From Candidatus Bathyarchaeota archaeon JdFR-04 (lineage in GTDB: Archaea > Thermoproteota > Bathyarchaeia > Bathyarchaeales > UBA233), in NCBI GenBank assembly GCA_002010925.1, contig MTLR01000126.1:1-5228 (forward strand): a stretch of DNA of 5,228 nucleotides, read 5' to 3'. The notes under the pieces are model-generated. The model saw nothing but the letters and a program-made list of their open reading frames with translations, was not told the DNA's origin and ran no database searches. The translations under genes and the position numbers were made by a program. Position 1 is the first letter of the stretch; each line of letters starts with the position of its first letter. Positions 1-3,777 of this stretch are shown piece by piece.

Positions 1-154
1 CCGCACCGTAATCCATTCCGAGGTTTTGAGCGACAGCCTCTATATGAAGAGGCCTCTTTGTATCAGCCAACATTAACAAAATCTTAAGCCGCACCACATT
101 ACTTAAAGCCTTAAGAACCTGGGAGACTTCTTTCAATTCTTCGTCATTATACAA
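1..154 (-). CDS. ArsR-like winged helix-turn-helix regulator, N-terminal part (runs off left edge)
   Basis: The 51 visible codons begin LYNDEELKEVSQVLKALSN and continue with a VVRLKILLMLAD helix and then HIEAVAQNLGMDYGA. This is the helix 1 / helix 2 / recognition-helix order of archaeal ArsR-like winged-helix DNA-binding domains, with the ALSNxxRLKIL signature and a 'KRPLHIEAVAQNL' turn. The C-terminal wing and any sensor part lie outside the window. The start is TTG at 154-152: the frame is closed just upstream by a TAA, no ATG or GTG lies between, and GGTGGTG at 165-159 sits four bases before the TTG as a plausible ribosome binding site. A TATA box lies at the expected distance upstream. 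It is transcribed away from the rest of the window. The effector and targets cannot be read from this piece. I am confident of the fold, and unsure whether it binds metals, since no metal-binding cysteines are visible here. Confidence 0.8.
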   Translation of the reverse strand, partial: MYNDEELKEVSQVLKALSNVVRLKILLMLADTKRPLHIEAVAQNLGMDYGA

Positions 155-180
155 ATAACACCACCATATTTAACTCTGAA

Positions 181-190
181 GTATATAAAT
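181..190 (-). promoter_or_regulatory. TATA box for the ArsR-like gene
   Basis: Read on the minus strand this is ATTTATATAC. It lies about 30 bases before the TTG start at 154, which predicts a very short 5' leader. The same TTTATATAC string is used by the Fe-S gene promoter at 3597-3605, which supports it as a genuine archaeal TATA element. Confidence 0.6.
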
Positions 191-493
191 TATGACATTT
201 TTGCTAATAAATCATCTCTCCACTACTTCCTAACACATTACATGGAACACCATTCCAAGGAAGCGACAGTATAAGAGTGCTAAAATTCCTAAAAGGAAAC
301 CCAATGCCGACTTAGATATAAGATATAAAAATATCCCTTTTTGTTTAAATGTAAACCATAAAACTAGATAAAATCGACAAACTGATACATCGTTTAAAGA
401 AGGGAGACCCTCTTGAAGGCAAATGCTCTTTATGTCCAATGGTTAAGATAAAAGAAGGAGAATAGGCTTGTCTTTTATAGGACTTCACCTTGG

Positions 494-521
494 GTGTATA
501 TGAGTGTATGTGTGTATATTA
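494..521 (+). repeat. Iteron-like repeat, copy A
   Basis: The first 17 bases, GTGTATATGAGTGTATG (494-510), match copy B at 618-634 in 16 of 17 positions. The copy continues into GTGTATATTA (512-521), which reappears inverted in copy C. The alternating TG/TA composition makes some chance similarity possible. Confidence 0.5.
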
Positions 522-571
522 TGAAGGGGAAGAGAGGGTTCACAGAGCCCATGCTGTTTTCTCTATGAAGG

Positions 572-592
572 AAGTTCTATAATGTAGAACTT
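572..592. repeat. Inverted repeat AAGTTCTA-TAATG-TAGAACTT
   Basis: Perfect 8-bp arms (572-579 and 585-592) flank a 5-base centre. It could be an operator for a dimeric regulator or an RNA hairpin. No T-tract follows directly, so I do not call it a terminator. It lies between iteron-like copies A and B. Confidence 0.55.
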
Positions 593-617
593 TTACAAAT
601 GTAAAATATGAATGTTA

Positions 618-645
618 GTGTATATGAGAGTATGTATACGTATAT
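618..645 (+). repeat. Iteron-like repeat, copy B, containing palindrome TATACGTATA
   Basis: Bases 618-634 match copy A in 16 of 17 positions. The rest runs into the perfect 10-bp palindrome TATACGTATA at 635-644. Copies A and B are 124 bases apart. Confidence 0.5.
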
Positions 646-661
646 GAGGAGAATAGAAGAT

Positions 662-693
662 AAGAAGAAAAGAAGAAAAGAAGAAAGAGAAGA
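662..693 (+). repeat. Polypurine run with triple AAGAAGAA mirror repeat
   Basis: Thirty-two consecutive purines. The first 24 (662-685) are three exact tandem copies of AAGAAGAA, and that stretch reads the same forwards and backwards on one strand, which makes it a perfect mirror repeat. Polypurine mirror repeats can in principle form triplex (H-DNA). It lies immediately upstream of the likely promoter of the small-gene row. Confidence 0.75.
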
Positions 694-700
694 CAGACAA

Positions 701-708
701 TAATATAC
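701..708 (+). promoter_or_regulatory. Probable TATA box for the 769-2196 gene row
   Basis: TAATATAC preceded by a purine-rich stretch that could serve as the BRE. Transcription would begin near 728, leaving a leader of roughly 40 bases that contains the AAGGAGG ribosome binding site at 754-760. The box overlaps iteron-like copy C, so a protein binding these repeats could control it. Confidence 0.4.
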
Positions 709-726
709 ACTCATACATATGCACCC
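701..726 (-). repeat. Iteron-like repeat, copy C (inverted)
   Basis: Read on the minus strand it contains TATGAGTGTAT (also in copy A at 499-509) and GTGTATATTA (copy A at 512-521). It begins GGGTGCATATG, like the GGGTGTATATG at the start of copy A (492-502). It is therefore a shortened, inverted relative of copy A. Confidence 0.45.
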
Positions 727-768
727 TAAACCTTCACTAAGAGAAAAAGAGAAAAGGAGGGAAAACGT

Positions 769-990
769 GTGCTTTCAGAGTCTGGATGGTATAGAATGTA
801 TAAAGTTTTGTTTTTCGCATCTTTCTGCTTGGTTCTCGCTGGAGTTTGGATTTATTTAGTCTTAATCAGCGTATATAACGGGAAACTTGAGCCTACAAAA
901 AACCCTGGTGCGTTCCTTATTTTCTTAGGAACAATAAGCAGTAGTATTTCTTTAATCCAACTAATACGATATAGAAATAGGAGGAAATAA
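769..990 (+). CDS. Small two-transmembrane-helix protein, function unknown
   Basis: I do not recognise this family. The 73-residue product has a short polar N-terminus, a first hydrophobic helix at about residues 13-36, a polar loop with NGKLEPTKNPG, a second hydrophobic helix at about 47-66, and a basic tail (RYRNRRK). The positive-inside rule puts the tail, and so probably both ends, in the cytoplasm. The start is GTG at 769, eight bases after a strong AAGGAGG (754-760). The other GTG, at 767, is in a different frame. It is the first gene of the row, and its TAA stop is followed three bases later, in the same frame, by the next coding stretch. Small membrane proteins like this are common in archaeal plasmids and viruses and as partners of defence genes, but no function follows from the sequence. 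Confidence 0.75.
   Translation: MLSESGWYRMYKVLFFASFCLVLAGVWIYLVLISVYNGKLEPTKNPGAFLIFLGTISSSISLIQLIRYRNRRK
980..984 (+). promoter_or_regulatory. Ribosome binding site supporting the CTG start at 994
   Basis: GGAGG lies inside the last codons of the two-TM gene, nine bases before CTG 994. It has no other start codon to serve, so it argues for independent initiation there rather than read-through. Confidence 0.5.
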
Positions 991-993
991 GTT

Positions 994-1167
994 CTGAGTG
1001 AAAGGGATTTTAAGATCGAGATAGGGGAATTAGCTGAAGCCGGAAAACTCCTCCAGGAGCAACAAGAAGAGAAAACCAGACTTGTTGAACAGCTTAAAGA
1101 AAACAGGTTTTCAGAACGAGCTATCAGAAACATACTCACTTTCTACGGAATAGAAATGGAAGAATAA
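994..1167 (+). CDS. 57-residue helical/coiled-coil protein, apparent CTG start, function unknown
   Basis: The product would begin (M)SERDFKIEIGELAEAGKL and run through a strongly charged amphipathic helix (about residues 9-38, rich in E, Q, K, L) into a compact C-terminus containing RFSERAIRNILTFYG. The codon pattern is protein-like and ends in TAA at 1165. The odd point is the start. After the TAA at 988-990 the frame reads GTT, CTG, AGT, GAA, with no ATG, GTG or TTG until the far end. CTG at 994 lies nine bases after GGAGG (980-984), and the following SE fits the MSE starts of neighbouring genes. A rare CTG start is the simplest reading. The alternatives are read-through of the TAA from the upstream two-TM gene, since both share one frame, or a start codon lost by mutation. 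I do not recognise the family. Confidence 0.55.
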   Translation: MSERDFKIEIGELAEAGKLLQEQQEEKTRLVEQLKENRFSERAIRNILTFYGIEMEE

Positions 1168-1170
1168 GCC

Positions 1171-1761
1171 ATGAATGAAAGTGAATGTTTAACCGATTTA
1201 AAGAAAGGAGCTGAAGCATGCCTGAATAATGCGAAAAGATTACTTAATGACGCATAAATTCTTTTTGAAAAGAAGAGTTATCTAAGTTGTTTCTTACTCT
1301 CGCAATTGTGCTTAGAGGAATTAGCTAAAGGGTTCAAATTAATTGATAAACACTTGAACAAAGAAAATTTTTCAAGAGAAGAATGGAAAAAATTAACCGG
1401 CGGTGGACAGGCTCATGTCAAGAAGTTAAAGTGTTTGCAAGAAATAGAGGACGCATGGACAGATCAAGCTACAAAAGGAATGTATCTCGAAATTTTACAA
1501 AAAATAGTTTCAAAAGTGAACTGGGCTAATAATCTTGATGACTATAGGGAAAAACTTTCGGAAGCTGTATATAAACGGTGGAGGCTTCCAAGCGTTTACG
1601 TTGATTATGATTGGGAAAGAAAGCAGTGGGTAGAGCCTTCAAAACACCCCATCGTTGAAGGGATTTCCATTGAAGAACGAGAATACGGGACTATTAACGA
1701 GAATATTTGCCGTTCCAATCATTATAAGAGCAGAACATCTCTCACAAATTCTAATGAATAA
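1171..1761 (+). pseudogene. AbiV-family HEPN protein (abortive-infection type), interrupted by one in-frame TAA
   Basis: Reading through a single TAA at 1255-1257 (codon 29) gives 196 residues, close to the usual AbiV length. The family pattern is continuous across the stop: a first helix ending in NNAKRLLNDA, then the stop, then ILFEKKSYLSCFLLSQLCLEELAKG. This matches the AbiV/HEPN core nA..LL.dAe.Ll....y..a..l..la.EE.aK. Later come AHVKKL (residues 81-86) and a C-terminal SVYVDYD...W..P segment (141-156), also typical of AbiV proteins. I see no clear R-x4-6-H ribonuclease motif. Family AbiV, known from Lactococcus, blocks phage multiplication. The start is ATG 1171, with GGAAG at 1158-1162. 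The consensus residue at the stop is Glu, so one GAA-to-TAA change would explain it. The frame is otherwise open to TAA 1759-1761. Restart at TTG 1306 would drop helix 1 and has no binding site. Confidence 0.72.
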
Positions 1762-1794
1762 ACTTCATACCAAAAATGTAGTGAGGAATCGGAC

Positions 1795-1959
1795 ATGAGT
1801 GAGGATAAAGAAACTCATGAGGATTATGTTGAACGTAAACTCGCAGAGATAGATGATCATTTAATGCTAATTGTAGTGTTTTTACTGGTTGTTGTCGGTG
1901 AACTTGCACTGGTGTTATATGCGATACATCGTTTGTTTCCAGGCATATGGGGAATTTAA
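1795..1959 (+). CDS. 54-residue single-transmembrane protein, function unknown
   Basis: The protein has an acidic, charged N-terminal part (MSEDKETHEDYVERKLAEID, residues 1-20), one strongly hydrophobic helix at about residues 23-45, and a short tail ending FPGIWGI. The start is ATG 1795, eight bases after GAGG (1783-1786); no nearer start fits. It follows the broken AbiV gene by 33 bases on the same strand and precedes the RHH gene, so it is probably part of the same transcript. The charged segment followed by a single membrane anchor resembles small membrane-tethered accessory proteins of mobile elements, but I do not recognise a family and infer no function. Confidence 0.7.
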   Translation: MSEDKETHEDYVERKLAEIDDHLMLIVVFLLVVVGELALVLYAIHRLFPGIWGI

Positions 1960-1985
1960 GAGAAGGATGAGCCGTGAGTAGAAGG

Positions 1986-2010
1986 CTTTATACACATTTC
2001 TACACATTTT
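1986..2010 (+). promoter_or_regulatory. Possible promoter and operator repeats before the RHH gene
   Basis: CTTTATACA (1986-1994) is a plausible TATA box about 40 bases before the RHH start. Two tandem copies of TACACATTT (1991-1999 and 2001-2009) overlap it with a 10-base period, about one helical turn. RHH proteins commonly bind short tandem or inverted sites over their own promoters, so this is a candidate autoregulatory site. That role is inference. Confidence 0.4.
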
Positions 2011-2028
2011 CCTGAGGAGTGAAAAGCT

Positions 2029-2196
2029 TTGAAGGTTAGGACGAACATCACTGTGGAAAAAGAAATTCTGGAAAAAGCCAGAGAATTAGGGTTAAACGTT
2101 TCAAAAGTCTGTGAAAACGCGCTTAAAATCTACATTCAAGCGTTAACAGAAGCCAACAAGCAAATTAAAGGCGAAAAAACCATAATGAAGAGTTAA
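2029..2196 (+). CDS. Ribbon-helix-helix DNA-binding protein (CcdA-like antitoxin / small regulator)
   Basis: The product is 55 residues: MKVRTNITVEKEILEKAREL, then GLNVSKVCENALKIYIQAL and a charged tail. This is the ribbon-helix-helix plan: a beta strand with alternating residues (KVRTNITV), helix A (KEILEKARELG), the NVS turn, and helix B (VCENALKIYIQAL). It resembles archaeal CcdA-like antitoxins and the small RHH regulators of archaeal viruses and plasmids. The TTG start at 2029 is preferred because GAGGAGTG (2014-2021) lies seven bases upstream and the beta strand begins directly after it. The protein should act as a DNA-bound dimer. No CcdB-type or other obvious toxin gene follows; the gene runs convergently into the tRNA-Arg gene 15 bases beyond its stop. 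It could regulate the row, or neutralise one of its products. The fold call is strong; the antitoxin role is a guess. Confidence 0.8.
   Translation: MKVRTNITVEKEILEKARELGLNVSKVCENALKIYIQALTEANKQIKGEKTIMKS
2174..2179 (-). terminator. T-tract, probable terminator of tRNA-Arg
   Basis: Read on the minus strand this is TTTTTT, 33 bases beyond the tRNA 3' end. Archaeal RNA polymerase stops at such tracts. It lies inside the 3' end of the convergent RHH gene. Confidence 0.35.
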
Positions 2197-2211
2197 AACG
2201 CCAAAATTGTA

Positions 2212-2316
2212 TGGCGGGCGGGGTGGGACTTGAACCCACGACCACAAGCTTAGGAGGCTTGCGCCCTATCCAGGCTAGGCTTCGGTAGAGTTTTAATATG
2301 TGCTCTCTACCCGCCC
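2212..2316 (-). tRNA. tRNA-Arg (anticodon CCU) with a 27-nt D-arm intron, CCA encoded
   Basis: Read on the minus strand, the 5' acceptor GGGCGGG (2316-2310) pairs with CCCGCCC, followed by discriminator G and encoded CCA (2214-2212). The D-arm is GCCUAGCCUGGAUAGGGC, typical of archaeal tRNA-Arg. The anticodon arm is CAAGC-CUCCUAA-GCUUG with anticodon CCU, which reads AGG. The T-arm is GUGGG-UUCAAGU-CCCAC. All arms close only if 27 bases between nucleotides 9 and 10 are removed. Its 3' end faces the small-gene row, the usual geometry for an element integrated at a tRNA gene. I saw no second copy of the tRNA 3' end elsewhere in the window. The unusual intron position is the main reason a simple tRNA scan might misplace the 5' end. 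Confidence 0.9.
2281..2307 (-). other. Non-canonical intron in tRNA-Arg, between positions 9 and 10
   Basis: The 27 removed bases begin GAGAGCACAU and end CUACCGAA. GGUAGAG (spanning exon 1 and the intron start) can pair with CUCUACC near the intron end, giving a seven-base-pair helix, and a GAA bulge sits just before exon 2. This is reminiscent of, but not a strict, bulge-helix-bulge, the substrate of archaeal tRNA splicing endonuclease. The junction can slide over three registers because flanking bases repeat. Confidence 0.75.
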
Positions 2317-2342
2317 AATTCTCCCGCCCAACATAATTTAAA

Positions 2343-2350
2343 GTTTTAAA
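2343..2350 (-). promoter_or_regulatory. Probable TATA box of tRNA-Arg
   Basis: TTTAAAAC on the minus strand, about 30 bases before the mature 5' end at 2316. A 6-bp inverted repeat CGTTAT-AACC-ATAACG (2351-2366) lies directly upstream of it. Confidence 0.45.
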
Positions 2351-2379
2351 CGTTATAACCATAACGCTTGTTGATATTT

Positions 2380-2480
2380 CATTAGAAACGGTAATTTTTG
2401 CTCCAAAATCATGTAGCACTTTTTCTTTGTTTAAACTTGTTGAACAGCTGTTTGTTATTAAATGCCCATTGTTTCTAATG
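2380..2480. repeat. 10-bp perfect inverted repeat pair (CATTAGAAAC / GTTTCTAATG), 81 bases apart
   Basis: CATTAGAAAC at 2380-2389 is matched by its exact reverse complement at 2471-2480. The right arm contains the TAG stop of the Fe-S gene. The 81 bases between hold two further palindromes, AACAGCTGTT (2443-2452) and GTTTAAAC (2429-2436), and no gene. It could mark the ends of a small inserted sequence or a long stem at the mRNA 3' end; chance is possible. Confidence 0.45.
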
Positions 2481-3578
2481 GATTCGCTCGGCTTCAACTC
2501 TCATAAAAGCTTCTCTCGGAGTCATCTCTGGTTTTTCATCTCTAACTTTCACTAGCTTAATGGCGCTGGTTGGACAATGGTAAGCACAAAGTCCGCAACC
2601 TATGCATTTTTCCCTTAGAAAAAGAATTCTCTCAGTTTCATTATCATGGGGAGCGTGATACATGTTTGCCTTCATGGGGCAAATGCTTACACACTTCATA
2701 CACTTATTGCAAAGTTCATCATTTCTAACTGGCTCAAAATTTGACCTGGCTATTGCCCTTGGATTATTAAGGGCAGTAAGTCCCCTTAAGATGAGGCAGG
2801 CACATGTGCAGCAATTGCATATGAACTGAGGCCTAGTCTGCGTGTTGGTAGTTGAGTGAACTAAACCAGCCTTTTCCATTTCCTCTAACAATTCTAAGGC
2901 TTCTTCAATGCTTAAGTAGCGCCCAAATCCCCTCTCAACCATGAACTCAGCGTAATAATCAAATACTAAACAGGCTTCTAGAGGATGATGACATTTGGTT
3001 TTTGTTCTGCACGAACAGTTTATAACAGCTATTTTTCGAGAAGTCTTTATGAATTCAGACATTTTTTCATGAGGAAAAATTGTTAGACCTCTGCTTATTT
3101 CCTTGTTAAGGGTTATTGTCTTTTCAATGGGCATTACTCTAGCCCAAGGATAATTAGAAGCACCTGCCTCTAAACCACCGCCCATCATGTAATACTTTTC
3201 AAAAAGCTCTCCTACTTTTCGTTTCTCGTCAGAATCACCACCGGAGGAAAAGTAAAATTCAAATACGCCTGGAACCATCGGCATGATGGAATAGTATGTT
3301 TTGCCATCACTTTTGCTCACAAACCTAAAAAGCAAGCCTCTAGAAACCAAACCACTGATTATAGCTTGAACTTTATCTTGAGACTTTCCAGCCTTTTCAA
3401 CAATCTGACCTAACGTTAGAGGGTCTCGATAAGGAGCCGTGAAACAAGTTAAAAGCTCAGCTTCCTCCTCAGTGAAGAGCATCCTAAGTATTTCCATCAC
3501 TTCTTTAGTCTTAGGCGTCCTCAGAGGCCATAAATTCATTTTCTGCCTCAGCTTTTCGTAAACATCATCCCTAGCCAT
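2475..3578 (-). CDS. Winged-helix / Cys-rich / two [4Fe-4S] ferredoxin-domain protein
   Basis: Residue numbers here count from the upstream GTG at 3587. Residues about 25-95 form a winged-helix module (EILRMLFTEEEAELL, then LTLGQIVEKAGKSQDKVQAII and a wing). The middle carries conserved cysteines: INCSCRTKTKCHHPLEACL (C191, C193, C199, C206) and FICNCCTCACL (C257, C259, C260, C262, C264). The C-terminus has two ferredoxin clusters, C293-x2-C296-x2-C299-x3-C303-P and C328-x2-C331-x2-C334-x3-C338-P. Archaea and sulfate-reducing bacteria have proteins of this plan, annotated only as 4Fe-4S proteins; electron transfer or redox sensing is likely. The TATA box at 3597-3605 is only about 14 bases from GTG 3587 but about 25 from ATG 3578, so I prefer ATG 3578 (367 residues, MARDDVYEK) on a leaderless mRNA. 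The stop is TAG. The product is probably cytoplasmic, with no signal peptide. Confidence 0.85.
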   Translation of the reverse strand: MARDDVYEKLRQKMNLWPLRTPKTKEVMEILRMLFTEEEAELLTCFTAPYRDPLTLGQIVEKAGKSQDKVQAIISGLVSRGLLFRFVSKSDGKTYYSIMPMVPGVFEFYFSSGGDSDEKRKVGELFEKYYMMGGGLEAGASNYPWARVMPIEKTITLNKEISRGLTIFPHEKMSEFIKTSRKIAVINCSCRTKTKCHHPLEACLVFDYYAEFMVERGFGRYLSIEEALELLEEMEKAGLVHSTTNTQTRPQFICNCCTCACLILRGLTALNNPRAIARSNFEPVRNDELCNKCMKCVSICPMKANMYHAPHDNETERILFLREKCIGCGLCAYHCPTSAIKLVKVRDEKPEMTPREAFMRVEAERIH

Positions 3579-3596
3579 AGCCTTCACTTCGTAAGC

Positions 3597-3605
3597 GTAT
3601 ATAAA
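3597..3605 (-). promoter_or_regulatory. TATA box of the Fe-S protein gene
   Basis: TTTATATAC on the minus strand. Transcription about 25 bases downstream would start at or beside ATG 3578, giving a leaderless mRNA. This spacing is what favours that start over GTG 3587. Confidence 0.65.
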
Positions 3606-3690
3606 CGGCAGTTTTTATGCTTTTTCAAGACCCTCAGCTCAAATACAAATTATGACTACTACGGAAGAATCAGCTTCCTTTTTGTCCTTC

Positions 3691-3709
3691 GGATTAAACA
3701 TTTTAATCC
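3691..3709. promoter_or_regulatory. Palindromic operator candidate between divergent genes
   Basis: GGATTAAA-CAT-TTTAATCC has perfect 8-bp arms with a 3-base centre. It lies in the intergenic space between the divergent Fe-S and HAD genes, about 85 bases upstream of the Fe-S TATA box and just before the likely HAD promoter. A dimeric regulator is a natural binder; which one is unknown. Confidence 0.5.
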
Positions 3710-3727
3710 CATACTGATTTAAACAAG

Positions 3728-3734
3728 AATATAA
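3728..3734 (+). promoter_or_regulatory. Possible TATA box of the HAD phosphatase gene
   Basis: AATATAA with an upstream AAACAAG that could act as BRE. Transcription would start near 3755, about 20 bases before GTG 3778. TTTAAA at 3718-3723 is an alternative. Confidence 0.4.
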
Positions 3735-3777
3735 CAGACGATTCTATGGATTATGAAAACTTAGGAAGAATGAAAAG

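Larger units (their letters stand above)
191..768. other. 578-base stretch without a convincing gene; repeat-rich upstream region
   Basis: I find no supported protein gene here. An open frame on the minus strand (439-230) would give a 69-residue hydrophobic protein from a TTG with no ribosome binding site, so I leave it uncalled; a CTATAAAAG string at 480-472 is the only thing in its favour. A 15-codon frame at 521-568 (ATG) also lacks a binding site. The region does hold three related GTGTATATGAG-type repeats, the 10-bp palindrome TATACGTATA (635-644), an 8-bp-arm inverted repeat (572-592), a polypurine mirror repeat (662-685) and a likely promoter (701-708). The mix resembles a plasmid or virus control or replication region, or a heavily regulated promoter. 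That reading is inference. Confidence 0.5.

Noticed and set aside
230..439. 69-residue hydrophobic open frame on the minus strand
   Set aside because: TTG start without a ribosome binding site, no family resemblance, and the frame lies in a repeat-rich AT-rich stretch. Not enough to call a gene, although a CTATAAAAG string lies upstream.
662..685. AAGAAGAA repeats as a CRISPR array
   Set aside because: Units are 8 bases with no spacers; this is a simple tandem repeat.
852..1139. 95-residue open frame on the minus strand
   Set aside because: Overlaps two better-supported plus-strand genes and is low-complexity (Ser/Leu-rich), typical of an antisense shadow.
988..1257. TAA recoding as a sense codon, explaining both in-frame TAA interruptions
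   Set aside because: Several well-supported genes here end in TAA with no coding continuation, and known archaeal recoding uses TAG or TGA. Nonsense mutation and a CTG start are simpler.
1..2200. Second copy of the tRNA-Arg 3' end that would mark an integrated element's far end
   Set aside because: Looked for the T-arm and anticodon-arm strings left of the tRNA and found none; it may lie outside the window.
1080..2449. 15-base exact direct repeat ACTTGTTGAACAGCT (1080-1094 and 2435-2449) as an attachment-site pair
   Set aside because: No extension of similarity on either side, one copy is inside a coding helix, and the interval would include tRNA-Arg. Probably chance, at roughly one in a hundred for a window this size.
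2165..2497. 110-residue open frame on the minus strand
   Set aside because: Runs through the tRNA-Arg gene; the translated tRNA gives a false protein.
3663..3683. GGAAG-AATCAG-CTTCC hairpin followed by T5, as a terminator
   Set aside because: Only five base pairs, and no plus-strand gene ends upstream of it; the neighbour is transcribed the other way.
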